A stretch of DNA of 60,916 nucleotides from Crocinitomicaceae bacterium (lineage in GTDB: Bacteria; Bacteroidota; Bacteroidia; Flavobacteriales_D; Crocinitomicaceae). This document shows, piece after piece, positions 17,579-26,718 of the stretch. The position numbers and the translations under genes are program-made. The stretch spans positions 1-60,916 of the forward strand of contig JAURNL010000074.1 in assembly GCA_030830205.1 (NCBI GenBank), read 5' to 3'. The notes below the pieces were generated by a model. The model saw nothing but the letters and a program-made list of their open reading frames with translations. It was not told the origin of the DNA and did no database searches. Within the stretch, counting starts at the first letter, position 1; the number at the start of each line of letters is the position of its first letter.

Positions 17579-19374
17579 TACATCCAACAATAGCCAGTAT
17601 TACAGATCGAATTGTGCAACGCAGTCTTGCAACAAGAAAAGCATATCTTTCACAAATCGAAGAGGCCTATCTTGATGGAGTACACAGAAGCACCCTTCAA
17701 TGTGGTAATTTGGCACATGGTTTTGCCGCATGTAATCAGCACGATAAAACTGCCTTAGCTGCAGACATCGTTCCAAATCTGGGTATAATCACAGCATATA
17801 ACGATATGTTGTCGGCTCATCAAGTATATGAAGATTATCCAAAGGCAATCAAACAATATGCCAATGAATTTGGTGCAGTAGCTCAAGTTGCAGGAGGCGT
17901 TCCAGCCATGTGCGATGGCGTCACCCAAGGACAACCAGGTATGGAACTTTCTTTGTATAGTCGAGATGTAATTGCCCTGTCCTCTGCAATTGGACTTTCA
18001 CACAACATGTTTGATGCCGCACTTTACCTCGGCATCTGTGATAAAATCGTACCGGGTTTGCTGATGAGCGCGCTACGTTTTGGGCATTTACCAGCCGTCT
18101 TCATGCCTGGCGGACCTATGCCTAGCGGCATAAGCAATGAAGAAAAATCCGCTATTCGCCAAGCATATGCCGAAGGTAAAATTGGTCGTGAAGAATTGCT
18201 TAAGGGAGAATCTGACTCTTATCATTCACCAGGAACCTGTACATTTTACGGTACGGCCAATAGCAATCAAATGTTAATGGAAATCATGGGGCTTCACCTA
18301 CCTGGTTCCAGTTTTGTTAATCCCAATACACCCCTACGTGACCTACTCAATAAGGAGGCCGTACGCGTGGCTATCGAAAATGTAAAAATTGGAAAAAGTA
18401 GAAGCTTAGGTCAACTTTTCAATGAAAAAACAGTAGTGAACGGTATTATTGGACTCCTTGCTACTGGTGGTTCAACAAATCACACCATTCACTTAATTGC
18501 TATTGCCAGAGCAGCAGGTATAATCATTAATTGGGACGACATGTCTGATCTTTCAGCAATTATTCCTTTGATTACCAGGATGTATCCAAATGGTGCAGCA
18601 GATGTGAATCATTTTCATGCAGCAGGTGGAATGAGTTTTGTCATTAGAACACTGCTTGATCAAAATTTGTTACACGAAGATGTTCAAACCATTATTGGAA
18701 AAGGCTTAAGTGCATATACCCAAGAACCAAAAATAAAAAATGGAGCTCTGATATGGGAAGAAGGTGCCAAGGAGTCTTTGAACCTTCAGATCATACGTCC
18801 AGCAGCCAAGCCATTTACAACAGATGGCGGCATAAAGCTTCTTACAGGAAATCTGGGTAGAGCAGTCATCAAAACGGCAGCAGTAGCGCCTGAACACAGA
18901 ATTGTAGAAGCGCCTGCTATTGTTTTTTACGAACAAAAAGATTTAATTACAGCTTTCAAACGCGGCGAGCTCAATAAAGATTTCATTGCAGTAGTACCTT
19001 TTCAGGGACCTAAATTCAATGGTATGCCGGAATTACATAGCCTTACACCTACGCTCACTATTTTACAAAAGAAAGGCTTTAAAGTAGGTCTTGTAACAGA
19101 CGGACGCATGTCAGGAGCTTCTGGAAAAGTTCCTGCAGCCATTCACCTCACACCTGAGGCTTTCGATGGTGGCTTAATTAGTAAGATACAGACTGGCGAT
19201 TTATTGCGTTTAGATAGTGAAAATGGAATAATTGAGGTAATCAATGAAGCTAGTGTAAGGTCTCGCTCTGCAGTTCAACGAGATCATACCCAATTCAAAT
19301 TTGGACGTGAATTATTTTCAAAATTAAGAGATGGCGTTAGTATGAGCGAAGAAGGAGCTTCCTTTATCGTCTAA
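17575..19374 (+). CDS. edd: Phosphogluconate dehydratase
   Basis: Converts 6-phosphogluconate to 2-keto-3-deoxy-6-phosphogluconate, the key step of the Entner-Doudoroff route. It is an iron-sulfur enzyme of the IlvD/Edd family. The 599-residue length is normal for Edd. The stretches [30 protein letters not shown] and [16 protein letters not shown] supply the probable cluster cysteines C113, C155 and C222. [20 protein letters not shown] favours Edd over dihydroxy-acid dehydratase, and [19 protein letters not shown] is also typical. The partner aldolase gene eda is not adjacent. The stop interlocks with that of terC through the four bases CTAA. Confidence 0.95.
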   Translation: MIHPTIASITDRIVQRSLATRKAYLSQIEEAYLDGVHRSTLQCGNLAHGFAACNQHDKTALAADIVPNLGIITAYNDMLSAHQVYEDYPKAIKQYANEFGAVAQVAGGVPAMCDGVTQGQPGMELSLYSRDVIALSSAIGLSHNMFDAALYLGICDKIVPGLLMSALRFGHLPAVFMPGGPMPSGISNEEKSAIRQAYAEGKIGREELLKGESDSYHSPGTCTFYGTANSNQMLMEIMGLHLPGSSFVNPNTPLRDLLNKEAVRVAIENVKIGKSRSLGQLFNEKTVVNGIIGLLATGGSTNHTIHLIAIARAAGIIINWDDMSDLSAIIPLITRMYPNGAADVNHFHAAGGMSFVIRTLLDQNLLHEDVQTIIGKGLSAYTQEPKIKNGALIWEEGAKESLNLQIIRPAAKPFTTDGGIKLLTGNLGRAVIKTAAVAPEHRIVEAPAIVFYEQKDLITAFKRGELNKDFIAVVPFQGPKFNGMPELHSLTPTLTILQKKGFKVGLVTDGRMSGASGKVPAAIHLTPEAFDGGLISKIQTGDLLRLDSENGIIEVINEASVRSRSAVQRDHTQFKFGRELFSKLRDGVSMSEEGASFIV

Positions 19375-20378
19375 GTTTTATCTCTGCTCAGTAAAGAAGC
19401 AAAAATAGACAAAGAGAGCGCGCCAATTACAATAGCGAGAGATACGCTTGCTGATACGTGATAGAATGGTGCTATGAGCATTTTCAAACCTATAAAACTC
19501 AGTACAAAAGCTAATCCATACTTGAGTTTATCGAATAAATGGATGGAATTAGCTAGCAGGAAATACATAGATCTAAGACCAAGAACAGCAAAGATATTAG
19601 AGGTATAAAGGATCATAGGGTCATCTGGAGCAATGGCAAAAATTGCAGGGATGGAATCGATGGCAAAAATTAAATCGGTTGTTTCAATAACTATGAGTAC
19701 CAAGAATAACTGAGTAGCAAAACGCTTGTTCCCTTTTCTAATAAAAAATTGATCGTTGTAATAATCATTTGTTACAGGAAATATTTTTCTGAGCATACGT
19801 GCCCCCATGCTTTTATTGAAGTCTTTTTGCTCTTCATTAGCTGAGCTTGACAAGGACTTCAAACCGGCATAAACTAAAAATGCACCAAATAAAGTCAGAA
19901 TCACATTAGGTCGGTAGAACTGACCAGCAACGCTATGCATCTCTTGGTCAAGATTGAATTGGTAGCCAAATATTTCAAAGGGTGGCAAATAAGTTAACTT
20001 GATCAGTCCAATACCGGAGAAAATGAAAATACCTCGAAAAATTAATGCACCAATTATACCGAAGAAAAGTACGCGATGTTGTAGTTTTCCTTCTAATTTA
20101 AAAAACTTAAAGACCAATATAAAGACAAACATGTTGTCTATAGAGAGGGCCTCCTCTATCCAGTAAGCAGATTGATATTCAGCAAATTTGCCAAAGCCCA
20201 TTTGCAACCAAATGAGCGCACTAAAACCCATTGACAAACCCACCCAAATAAGTGTCCAACGCAAGGCTTCTTTATTCGTAATTTGATGTGCCTTTTTGTT
20301 AACCAAACCTAAATCAATGAGTAACATCGAGATGATGACGACTATAAATATGGTGAGTAACCAGGGATTCAATGACAT
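19371..20378 (-). CDS. TerC/Alx family integral membrane protein
   Basis: A 335-residue polytopic protein of the TerC family, linked in other bacteria to manganese export and tellurite tolerance. Hydrophobic helices carry the family acidic residues: LLIDLGLVNKKAHQIT near the start, YWIEEALSIDNMFVFILVF in the middle, and ETTDLIFAIDSIPAIFAI later. The ATG at 20378 is chosen. An upstream ATG at 20426 lies inside the terminator hairpin of the preceding protease gene, and a -7 box at 20395-20402 lies between the two. Its stop interlocks with edd. Manganese handling is an inference from the family. Confidence 0.9.
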   Translation of the reverse strand: MSLNPWLLTIFIVVIISMLLIDLGLVNKKAHQITNKEALRWTLIWVGLSMGFSALIWLQMGFGKFAEYQSAYWIEEALSIDNMFVFILVFKFFKLEGKLQHRVLFFGIIGALIFRGIFIFSGIGLIKLTYLPPFEIFGYQFNLDQEMHSVAGQFYRPNVILTLFGAFLVYAGLKSLSSSANEEQKDFNKSMGARMLRKIFPVTNDYYNDQFFIRKGNKRFATQLFLVLIVIETTDLIFAIDSIPAIFAIAPDDPMILYTSNIFAVLGLRSMYFLLANSIHLFDKLKYGLAFVLSFIGLKMLIAPFYHVSASVSLAIVIGALSLSIFASLLSRDKT

Positions 20379-20394
20379 ATTTGGTTTGTTTTTG

Positions 20395-20402
20395 CAAAAA
20401 TA
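20395..20402 (-). promoter_or_regulatory. Probable -7 box for terC inside a terminator tail
   Basis: Minus strand reads TATTTTTG, exact TAnnTTTG, 16 bases before the ATG at 20378. The same bases are the second T-run of the terminator belonging to the upstream protease gene. No TTG is visible at -33. Confidence 0.5.
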
Positions 20403-20434
20403 AAAAGAAAGCCACATGAAATTCATGTGGCTTT
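20395..20434 (-). terminator. Rho-independent terminator of the S8 protease gene
   Basis: A 12-base-pair perfect stem AAAGCCACATGA/TCATGTGGCTTT (20408-20434, loop of 3). On the minus strand it is followed by CTTTTTATTTTTG. It begins 22 bases after the protease stop codon. Confidence 0.88.
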
Positions 20435-20456
20435 AAATGTAGTATAACCGAATGGT

Positions 20457-22040
20457 TTATTTTTGGCCCAGCAAATATGCAACTGCATTGGCAGCGTTAA
20501 CGAATCCACCCGTAATGCAGATGTCTTTCATTTTAACTTTTTGCCCATTTGGAGCAATCACAGTCTTTTTATAATTTGCTGTAGTAGCCATTAATACTTC
20601 GCGTACTTCCGAAGCGCTTAATTCAGGAAAATAACTTCTGATAAGCGCAGCTACTCCGGCTGTAGCAGGACAAGCCATAGAGGTGCCACTTGCATTGCCA
20701 TAATTGTAGTCAGGGATAGTAGAATAAATATCAACGCCTGGTGCAAAGAAATCTACAGTAGTTGAACCGAAATTTGAAAATTCTGCAATGATTGATTTAC
20801 CACTTTTTGAGCTACTACTTGCTCCTACTTCAATCCAATTAGGTGCAACCGTTTTATTGTTCAGCTTACGTGTAGGATAGGAATCTTCTACATCTTTGTT
20901 TTTGGCGTCATTCCCTGCTGCATGTACCAATAAGACATCTTTACTTCGGGCATATTCAATTGCAGCATCGACGTAATCTTTATTTGGTGTCCAGTATTTT
21001 CCAAAAGACATATTGATGACCTTTGCTCCATTGTCAACTGCATAAATAATGGCATTTGCAACATCTTTGTCACGCTCATCTCCATCGGGAACTGCACGCA
21101 ATACCATGATGCGTACATCATCTGCAACTCCGTCTATCCCTAGACCATTATTGCGACTTGCAGCAATAATACCTGAAACGTGCGTACCATGGAAGGCATC
21201 AGGACCCTCATAACGGTTACATCCGTAGATCTTATTAGATAAATCCGTTGGATCATCTCCTACAATGCTTTTACGGATAGAATCTGCATCTAATTTAGAG
21301 GCATCAATAGCACCTTGGATAGATTTGAGCGCTCCTTCAATTTCAGTGGTAAGTTGTGCCGCAGGAATCATTTCAAGGATTGACTTCATGCGATTTTGAA
21401 TACGCTTATCTATTTCTGTTTCAGGTGTAAATGCTTCATTTGTTTCTTTTGAAAAAGCAATTCCAGCTTGTTTTTCAACGCGCTGCATGTAATCAGAAAG
21501 CATTCGGATATTGAGAACAGAACTTTCTTTTTCAGCCATTTCTTTTTCAAAAGCAATTTTGATTTTCTCATAAGTTGCATATCTGGCAAGCTCTGCACTT
21601 GGGATGTCTTCTACTTTCTTTCCTTTAAAATAGGCAGATTCTGTTCTATACATTCTTGCAAGCTCCAAGGCTTCTTGATTGATATCTTCAGTTGGACCAC
21701 CTAAAAAAGACCAGCCATTCACATCGTCAATATAACCATTGTTGTCGTCATCAATACCATTGTTAGGTATTTCATCCTCATTGATCCAAATGACATCCTT
21801 GAGATCTGGATGATCTGTTTCAACGCCTGAATCAATTACTGCTACAATAACGGTAGTTGATTTTTTACCAGCTGCAGTTAACATTTCATAGGCTTTGGTT
21901 GCACCTGTACCATAAACACCGTTAGCCTTAGGATCCTTGAGATACCAGTTGAGGTTTTCTGGGCCCTCAGCCTCACTTTTCTGTGCAAAAGACACCAAAG
22001 TAAGACCAATAAAGGCGCCTAAAATAAAGTTTTTTGTCAT
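20457..22040 (-). CDS. Subtilisin-like serine protease, S8 family
   Basis: A 527-residue exported protease with signal peptide MTKNFILGAFIGLTLVSFAQ. The catalytic triad is D70 (AVIDSGVETDHP), H284 (FHGTHVSG) and S454 (SGTSMACPATAGVAALI), and N377 is the oxyanion residue. Between Asp and His lies an insertion of roughly 150 mostly helical, charged residues (about 120-270), far longer than in subtilisin. Just after the Asp, a DDDNNGYIDD calcium-like loop appears. It has no propeptide of the I9 type and no T9SS sorting domain, so it is probably periplasmic. The ATG at 22040 is chosen because upstream in-frame codons run into the trxB region and lack a signal peptide. Confidence 0.92.
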   Translation of the reverse strand: MTKNFILGAFIGLTLVSFAQKSEAEGPENLNWYLKDPKANGVYGTGATKAYEMLTAAGKKSTTVIVAVIDSGVETDHPDLKDVIWINEDEIPNNGIDDDNNGYIDDVNGWSFLGGPTEDINQEALELARMYRTESAYFKGKKVEDIPSAELARYATYEKIKIAFEKEMAEKESSVLNIRMLSDYMQRVEKQAGIAFSKETNEAFTPETEIDKRIQNRMKSILEMIPAAQLTTEIEGALKSIQGAIDASKLDADSIRKSIVGDDPTDLSNKIYGCNRYEGPDAFHGTHVSGIIAASRNNGLGIDGVADDVRIMVLRAVPDGDERDKDVANAIIYAVDNGAKVINMSFGKYWTPNKDYVDAAIEYARSKDVLLVHAAGNDAKNKDVEDSYPTRKLNNKTVAPNWIEVGASSSSKSGKSIIAEFSNFGSTTVDFFAPGVDIYSTIPDYNYGNASGTSMACPATAGVAALIRSYFPELSASEVREVLMATTANYKKTVIAPNGQKVKMKDICITGGFVNAANAVAYLLGQK

Positions 22041-22175
22041 GAGTTTAAATTTGTTTATTTGAACGAAAATACGGCTTATTTTCTGCAGACGAAAATCTTG
22101 TTGAAAAGTTACTGTTGTGGAGAAAAGGTTCAAAAGATTGTCGCATAGATTACAGTTCGCAACCAAACAAAATAC

Positions 22176-22183
22176 TAATTTTG
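22176..22183 (+). promoter_or_regulatory. Probable -7 box for trxB
   Basis: Reads TAATTTTG, an exact TAnnTTTG match, 9 bases before the ATG at 22193 and 15 before the next ATG at 22199. A weak TTC at 22156-22158 sits at 17-base spacing. The expected mRNA leader is only a few bases. Confidence 0.5.
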
Positions 22184-22192
22184 CCCAAAACA

Positions 22193-23149
22193 ATGACTAT
22201 GACTCAAATCGAACATATCCCTTGCTTAATTATTGGTTCTGGACCTGCTGGTTATACTGCAGCAATTTATGCGGCCAGAGCAGATATGAAACCTGTTATG
22301 TACCAAGGAATGCAACCTGGAGGGCAATTAACAACAACAAATGAAGTTGAAAATTTCCCTGGCTACCCTGATGGTGTTACAGGACCCGAAATGATGATGC
22401 AACTTGAAGCACAAGCCAAAAGATTTGAAACAGATATCCGAAGTGGCTTTATAACAAAAGTAGACTTTTCGGAGGGTGTACATAAATGTTGGACAGAAGA
22501 TGGTCATGAAATCCATGCCGATACGGTCATCATATCAACTGGTGCTTCGGCTAAATATTTAGGTCTTGAGAGCGAGCAACACTACCTTAAATTGGGTGGC
22601 GGTGTATCAGCTTGTGCAGTTTGTGATGGCTTCTTTTATCGCAACCAAGAAGTGGTCATTGTTGGTGCAGGAGACTCTGCATGCGAGGAAGCGCATTACC
22701 TATCTAAACTTTGCACCAAAGTGACAATGCTCGTTAGAAGAGATGAATTCCGCGCATCAAAAATCATGGCTGAACGAGTGAAAAACACCGCAAACATCGA
22801 TATTCACTTTAATACTGAAACACTCGAAGTATTAGGTGACGGGCAATTAGTCACTGGTGTGCGTGTAATCAATCGTTCTACCAATGAAGAATCAGAAATT
22901 CCTTGCACAGGATTTTTTGTTGCCATTGGGCATCAACCAAATACAGCTGTTTTCAAAGATTTTATTGAACTTGATGAAACAGGTTACATCAAGTATGCTC
23001 AACCAGGTACGAGTAAAACAAATGTAGCGGGTGTGTTTGTTGCAGGTGATGCCGCAGACAAAACATATCGACAAGCTATTACTGCAGCAGGAACAGGTTG
23101 CATGGCAGCCTTAGATGCTGAACGATACCTAGCAGCAAAAGGTCATTAA
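22193..23149 (+). CDS. trxB: Thioredoxin reductase (NADPH)
   Basis: An FAD-dependent enzyme that reduces thioredoxin with NADPH in the cytoplasm. From the ATG at 22193 it has 318 residues. It has the FAD-binding GSGPAGYTAA (15-24), the redox pair CAVC (141-144), the NADPH-binding GAGDSACEEA and the second FAD motif GVFVAGDAAD near the C-terminus. The start may be M1 or M3, because two ATG codons lie 6 bases apart. An upstream in-frame ATG at 22115 is rejected, because it precedes the promoter box. The gene is divergent from the S8 protease and ends before a strong two-way terminator. Confidence 0.95.
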   Translation: MTMTQIEHIPCLIIGSGPAGYTAAIYAARADMKPVMYQGMQPGGQLTTTNEVENFPGYPDGVTGPEMMMQLEAQAKRFETDIRSGFITKVDFSEGVHKCWTEDGHEIHADTVIISTGASAKYLGLESEQHYLKLGGGVSACAVCDGFFYRNQEVVIVGAGDSACEEAHYLSKLCTKVTMLVRRDEFRASKIMAERVKNTANIDIHFNTETLEVLGDGQLVTGVRVINRSTNEESEIPCTGFFVAIGHQPNTAVFKDFIELDETGYIKYAQPGTSKTNVAGVFVAGDAADKTYRQAITAAGTGCMAALDAERYLAAKGH

Positions 23150-23210
23150 GGAGCTTCATACACCAATGCTTCATTGAGGCAACACGGAATTATAATGCAG
23201 TTCATTACCA

Positions 23211-23242
23211 AAAAAAAAGCAGTGCTCATCGCACTGCTTTTT
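23211..23242. terminator. Bidirectional terminator between trxB and the GNAT gene
   Basis: Stem AAAAGCAGTGC/GCACTGCTTTT with the 5-base loop TCATC, an A-run on one side and a T-run on the other, so it can serve both strands. The TGA stop codon of the minus-strand GNAT gene (23226-23228) lies in the loop. Confidence 0.85.
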
Positions 23243-23669
23243 CATTGATTAATTTAATGAAGTGAAACCCTTTGGGACTATATCCTTGATTATAAAAGAA
23301 TTTGTGTGCTTTGAAATTGCTAGTGTAAGAATCTAATGAAAGCATATTACAGTTTTCCTCATTTGCCTTTTGTGAAAGGGTATTAAAGATCAATTCACCT
23401 ATACCTCGACTTCTATATTCCGCACTGACAACAATATTATCTAGTTCCAAATATTTACCAATCCAAAGCTTGTTACCTATCCAAACACCACAAAGTGCAA
23501 TGCATTTTTGATCATCGTATACCGCAAGCTGACTGTAATTATGAGGCAACATGAGATCAAGCTCCTGATCATACTGCTCTATTGTCAGACTTGGATATAA
23601 TTCTTGGAGCACGTCAAGATGAGCTAATATTTGTTGTTTATCAGTGAGGAAACGGGTGCTTAGCTTCAT
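23226..23669 (-). CDS. GNAT family N-acetyltransferase
   Basis: A 147-residue acyl-CoA-dependent acetyltransferase. The acetyl-CoA loop is RSRGIGELIF (about 87-96), preceded by the strand LDNIVVSAEY. The C-terminal NFKAHKFFYNQGYSPKGFHF is the usual motif B. The substrate cannot be told. It begins 4 bases after the stop of the S9 peptidase gene, so the two are probably co-transcribed. Its stop codon sits in the loop of the terminator. Confidence 0.88.
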   Translation of the reverse strand: MKLSTRFLTDKQQILAHLDVLQELYPSLTIEQYDQELDLMLPHNYSQLAVYDDQKCIALCGVWIGNKLWIGKYLELDNIVVSAEYRSRGIGELIFNTLSQKANEENCNMLSLDSYTSNFKAHKFFYNQGYSPKGFHFIKLINEKAVR

Positions 23670-23673
23670 TCTA

Positions 23674-25923
23674 TTATTTTAAATAAGTGTCGAAAAGTTC
23701 AAGGATTCTACGGTATTCGTCGGTCCATGAAGTGGCATATTTAAAACCATGCCTTTCCACAGGATACAACGCCATCCACCAATCTTTTTTTCCAAGTTCA
23801 ATTAATCTCTGATTCAGACGTACCACATCTTGAAACTGCACGTTATCATCGATCATACCATGTAAAATGAGTAGCGGATCTTTCAAGCCCTCTGCAAAAA
23901 AAATAGGGGAACTCCTTTGATATGCTTCCGGATCTTCTTTTGGTGTATTAAGGATATTTGTAGTGTACTCGTGATTGTAATGAGCCCAATCTGTTACTGA
24001 CCTCAACGCGGCGCCACATGCAAAAGTTCCGGGCTGTGTGAAAAGCCCCATTAAGGTTAGAAATCCGCCGTAAGAGCCGCCATAAATACCTACTCTATTT
24101 GAATCAATGGCATAATTGGACACTAAAAAATGTTTAGCATCTACATAGTCTTGTAGATCCCTCCCGCCCATATGTCTGTAAATCGCCGTTCGACAATCTC
24201 TACCATAGCCTTCACTTGCTCGATAATCTACATCCAAAACAGTATATCCCTGTTCAATTAATAACTGATGGAACATAAATTCTCTGTAATAATGGCTCCA
24301 ATAGTGATGTGCATTTTGAAGATAACCAGCACCATGAACAAACAAAACTGCAGCACCATTTTTATCCTCCTGTTTTGGAGTGTACAAACGGGCATACACT
24401 GACTGTCCATCAGAGGCCGAAAAACTCAAAATCTCAGGTTGCTGCCAAGAATAGGAACGATAAACGTCAGTTCTAGACTCGGTAATCTGGATTGCATTAC
24501 TTGTTTTTTTGAGTGGACAAGTATAAATTTCCCATGGTCGTATACTGGTGCTGAACCTGTAGGCTAATTGCTTTTCATCAGCTGACAATTCAACCTCGTA
24601 TGCACCAAGCCCAGCAAGAACCGAATTAATTTGCTTTGTTGAAATATCCAGTACATGAAAACTTCGTGTTCCTGGATGAATCATATTTGTTGTTAGATAA
24701 AAAGTGGTGCTATCTTTGGAAAGACGCGCATCATATACTTCAAAGTTACCCGAAGTAAGTGCCACTTTTGACTTAGTGGATACATCGAGTAAATATAAAT
24801 GAGAAAATCCGCTCTCTTCAGATTGAAAATAAATGACTTGGGCATCCTTAAGCCAACCGAGTGTCCCCTTTTCAAAATTCCAAGAAGAAATACCAGGCCC
24901 TCCAATCCAAGCGCTGTCTATTTGGTGTTCCAATTCTTCTATTTTCATGGTAAGCAAATCAATACAGACGATCCAACGATCTTTATTATCTGCACTTCGA
25001 ATATCTACTAGTGCGAGCGCTTGTGTAGAGGCAAAAATCACAGGATGAAATATCAACTCACGGTCGGTTTTTTTCAAATTTGACAATATTGAAAAATCAA
25101 GTTTAACCAGTGAATCCGCAGCCAAATCGTGTACAAATAATTCCTCAGATGGCTCTGTATCCTGAACCTTGGAACGAGATTTTTCATTGAAGACGTGTCC
25201 ATCTGCAGCAATGTAGTGTGGCACCTCGGTTGGTTTCAGTGGTTGTGCTTGCTGTTTTTTTAATATCACATAACGAGCACTCGGGTCAATTTGCAGTGCT
25301 CCATCTGGTTCAAAAGGCAAATTAAAAACTGATTTCTTGTTTGTTTTTGAGACTTGTAATTGTTTGATTCGCACGCTTTCAAATAACATGCTTTCTGCAG
25401 AACCTAGCTCTCCTTTTTGAATTTGCCCATCAGGCTTTTTACGATAACTAATCAGTTGCTGAGCCTTCCCTGAATTAAAGTCAAAGAGAAATAAACTCAG
25501 TCCTTGTTGAAAAGCTACACTGGAAATGCTAGACTGGATCTGTAAATTCCAAATATCATTAGCAAATAATGCATAAGATTGAATCAGCTTGTTTGGATCT
25601 TGAAGATATTGCAGTTCATTTTGATGGAAACGAAACTGATTCAAACGCCCCAACTCTGGATGATAAACCCAACGTTGCTCCCAATCGTCAGGCTGAAGCA
25701 ACTGTGTTTGTCCATTTTGCAATTGGTAACTATAATAAGTAGGAACCAAAGAATCGGTATGCTTTTTGTAATAGTATATATGCCTACCATCAATACTCCA
25801 CTCCGGAGACTCTGGCCAAACCCCTACAAAGCCATTTCCCTTCATAATTTCATTTAGTTGGAGCTGTGCTTTCACATTTGTGTTTAGAACACATAGAATA
25901 GAGAGGGTCAAGATAAATTTCAT
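23674..25923 (-). CDS. S9 family serine peptidase (dipeptidyl-peptidase IV-like)
   Basis: A 749-residue exported peptidase with signal peptide MKFILTLSILCVLNTNVKAQ. The N-terminal two thirds look like the DPP IV-type beta-propeller (repeated strand motifs such as PEWSIDGRHIYY and DARLSKDSTTFYL). The C-terminal alpha/beta-hydrolase domain holds S617 (GIYGGSYGGFLTL), Asp 692-693 (HGMIDDNV) and H725 (ERHGFKY). Family members remove dipeptides after proline or alanine in the periplasm. An ATG 12 codons upstream is rejected, because the signal peptide begins at the chosen one. It is co-directional with the GNAT gene and divergent from the FkbM gene. Confidence 0.92.
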   Translation of the reverse strand: MKFILTLSILCVLNTNVKAQLQLNEIMKGNGFVGVWPESPEWSIDGRHIYYYKKHTDSLVPTYYSYQLQNGQTQLLQPDDWEQRWVYHPELGRLNQFRFHQNELQYLQDPNKLIQSYALFANDIWNLQIQSSISSVAFQQGLSLFLFDFNSGKAQQLISYRKKPDGQIQKGELGSAESMLFESVRIKQLQVSKTNKKSVFNLPFEPDGALQIDPSARYVILKKQQAQPLKPTEVPHYIAADGHVFNEKSRSKVQDTEPSEELFVHDLAADSLVKLDFSILSNLKKTDRELIFHPVIFASTQALALVDIRSADNKDRWIVCIDLLTMKIEELEHQIDSAWIGGPGISSWNFEKGTLGWLKDAQVIYFQSEESGFSHLYLLDVSTKSKVALTSGNFEVYDARLSKDSTTFYLTTNMIHPGTRSFHVLDISTKQINSVLAGLGAYEVELSADEKQLAYRFSTSIRPWEIYTCPLKKTSNAIQITESRTDVYRSYSWQQPEILSFSASDGQSVYARLYTPKQEDKNGAAVLFVHGAGYLQNAHHYWSHYYREFMFHQLLIEQGYTVLDVDYRASEGYGRDCRTAIYRHMGGRDLQDYVDAKHFLVSNYAIDSNRVGIYGGSYGGFLTLMGLFTQPGTFACGAALRSVTDWAHYNHEYTTNILNTPKEDPEAYQRSSPIFFAEGLKDPLLILHGMIDDNVQFQDVVRLNQRLIELGKKDWWMALYPVERHGFKYATSWTDEYRRILELFDTYLK

Positions 25924-25945
25924 TCGATAAAAATAGAAATAATTG

Positions 25946-25953
25946 TACTTTTG
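25946..25953 (+). promoter_or_regulatory. Probable -7 box for the FkbM methyltransferase gene
   Basis: Reads TACTTTTG, exact TAnnTTTG, 15 bases before the ATG at 25969. An in-frame ATG at 25951 lies inside this box and is therefore rejected as a start. No TTG at -33 distance. Confidence 0.5.
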
Positions 25954-25968
25954 AATCAAAGAACCTCT

Positions 25969-26718
25969 ATGAAGAAATTGCTTTACAAAATTTTGCCCGA
26001 AAAGTACTACCTGCTTACCTTACATCGGTTCTTTTATTTGCTCTATGATTTGGGCTTACTTCGCAACAAAGAAGTATTCAAATTTCATTATTTTATCAAG
26101 CGCATCATTCAACCCGAATTTGTTGTCATAGACATAGGAGCAAACTTGGGCTACTTTGCCAAAAATTTCAGCCGCTTAGCTCATAAAGGTAAGGTTATTG
26201 CAATTGAACCACTACCTCAGTTCCATGCCGTTTTAAACCATTTCATAGGACATAAAGAAAATGTTGAACTGCACAATGTAGCACTCGGCAAAGAGGCAGG
26301 AAGTATTACTATGGTTCTTCCTCAAACCAACGGTATGCTACGTACTGGCCTACCTCACGTGATGCGTCCCGACGAAATGAGTACAACAGAACGAACTCAA
26401 ATAGTTCAAATGGTTAACACCGCTGATTTTTTCCATACTTTCGATCGTATCGATTACATCAAATGTGATATCGAAGGGCATGAATGGGAAGTTTTTCAAC
26501 TCCTTGAAAGTATGCTAGTCCAAAAGAGACCTATAGTGCAACTTGAAATTGACCCTAAAAACGAAAAATTGCTCCTTGATTTTTTTCAATCAATGCAATA
26601 CACGCGCTGTGGAATTGAGCAAAAAACATGTAGAATTGAAAATGACTCACACGCAGGAGGAGATTATCTTTTTATACCCAATGAAAAAATAGAATTAATC
26701 CATCAATGGAACGCCTGA
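25969..26718 (+). CDS. FkbM family S-adenosylmethionine methyltransferase
   Basis: A 249-residue methyltransferase. The SAM-binding motif is VVIDIGANLGYFAKNF (52-67), followed by the acidic strand end VIAIEPLPQ. DYIKCDIEGHEWEVFQ is the post-motif typical of FkbM proteins. The first 45 residues are basic and aromatic and may touch membrane or glycan. Many relatives O-methylate sugars or lipids, but the substrate here is unknown. The end overlaps the start of a lipoprotein gene by 13 bases, so the two form a coupled pair. Other glycan genes lie far away at 55-59 kb. Confidence 0.9.
   Translation: MKKLLYKILPEKYYLLTLHRFFYLLYDLGLLRNKEVFKFHYFIKRIIQPEFVVIDIGANLGYFAKNFSRLAHKGKVIAIEPLPQFHAVLNHFIGHKENVELHNVALGKEAGSITMVLPQTNGMLRTGLPHVMRPDEMSTTERTQIVQMVNTADFFHTFDRIDYIKCDIEGHEWEVFQLLESMLVQKRPIVQLEIDPKNEKLLLDFFQSMQYTRCGIEQKTCRIENDSHAGGDYLFIPNEKIELIHQWNA

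Noticed and set aside
20379-20426. Longer terC start at 20426
   Set aside because: The ATG lies in the terminator hairpin of the upstream gene and precedes the -7 box.
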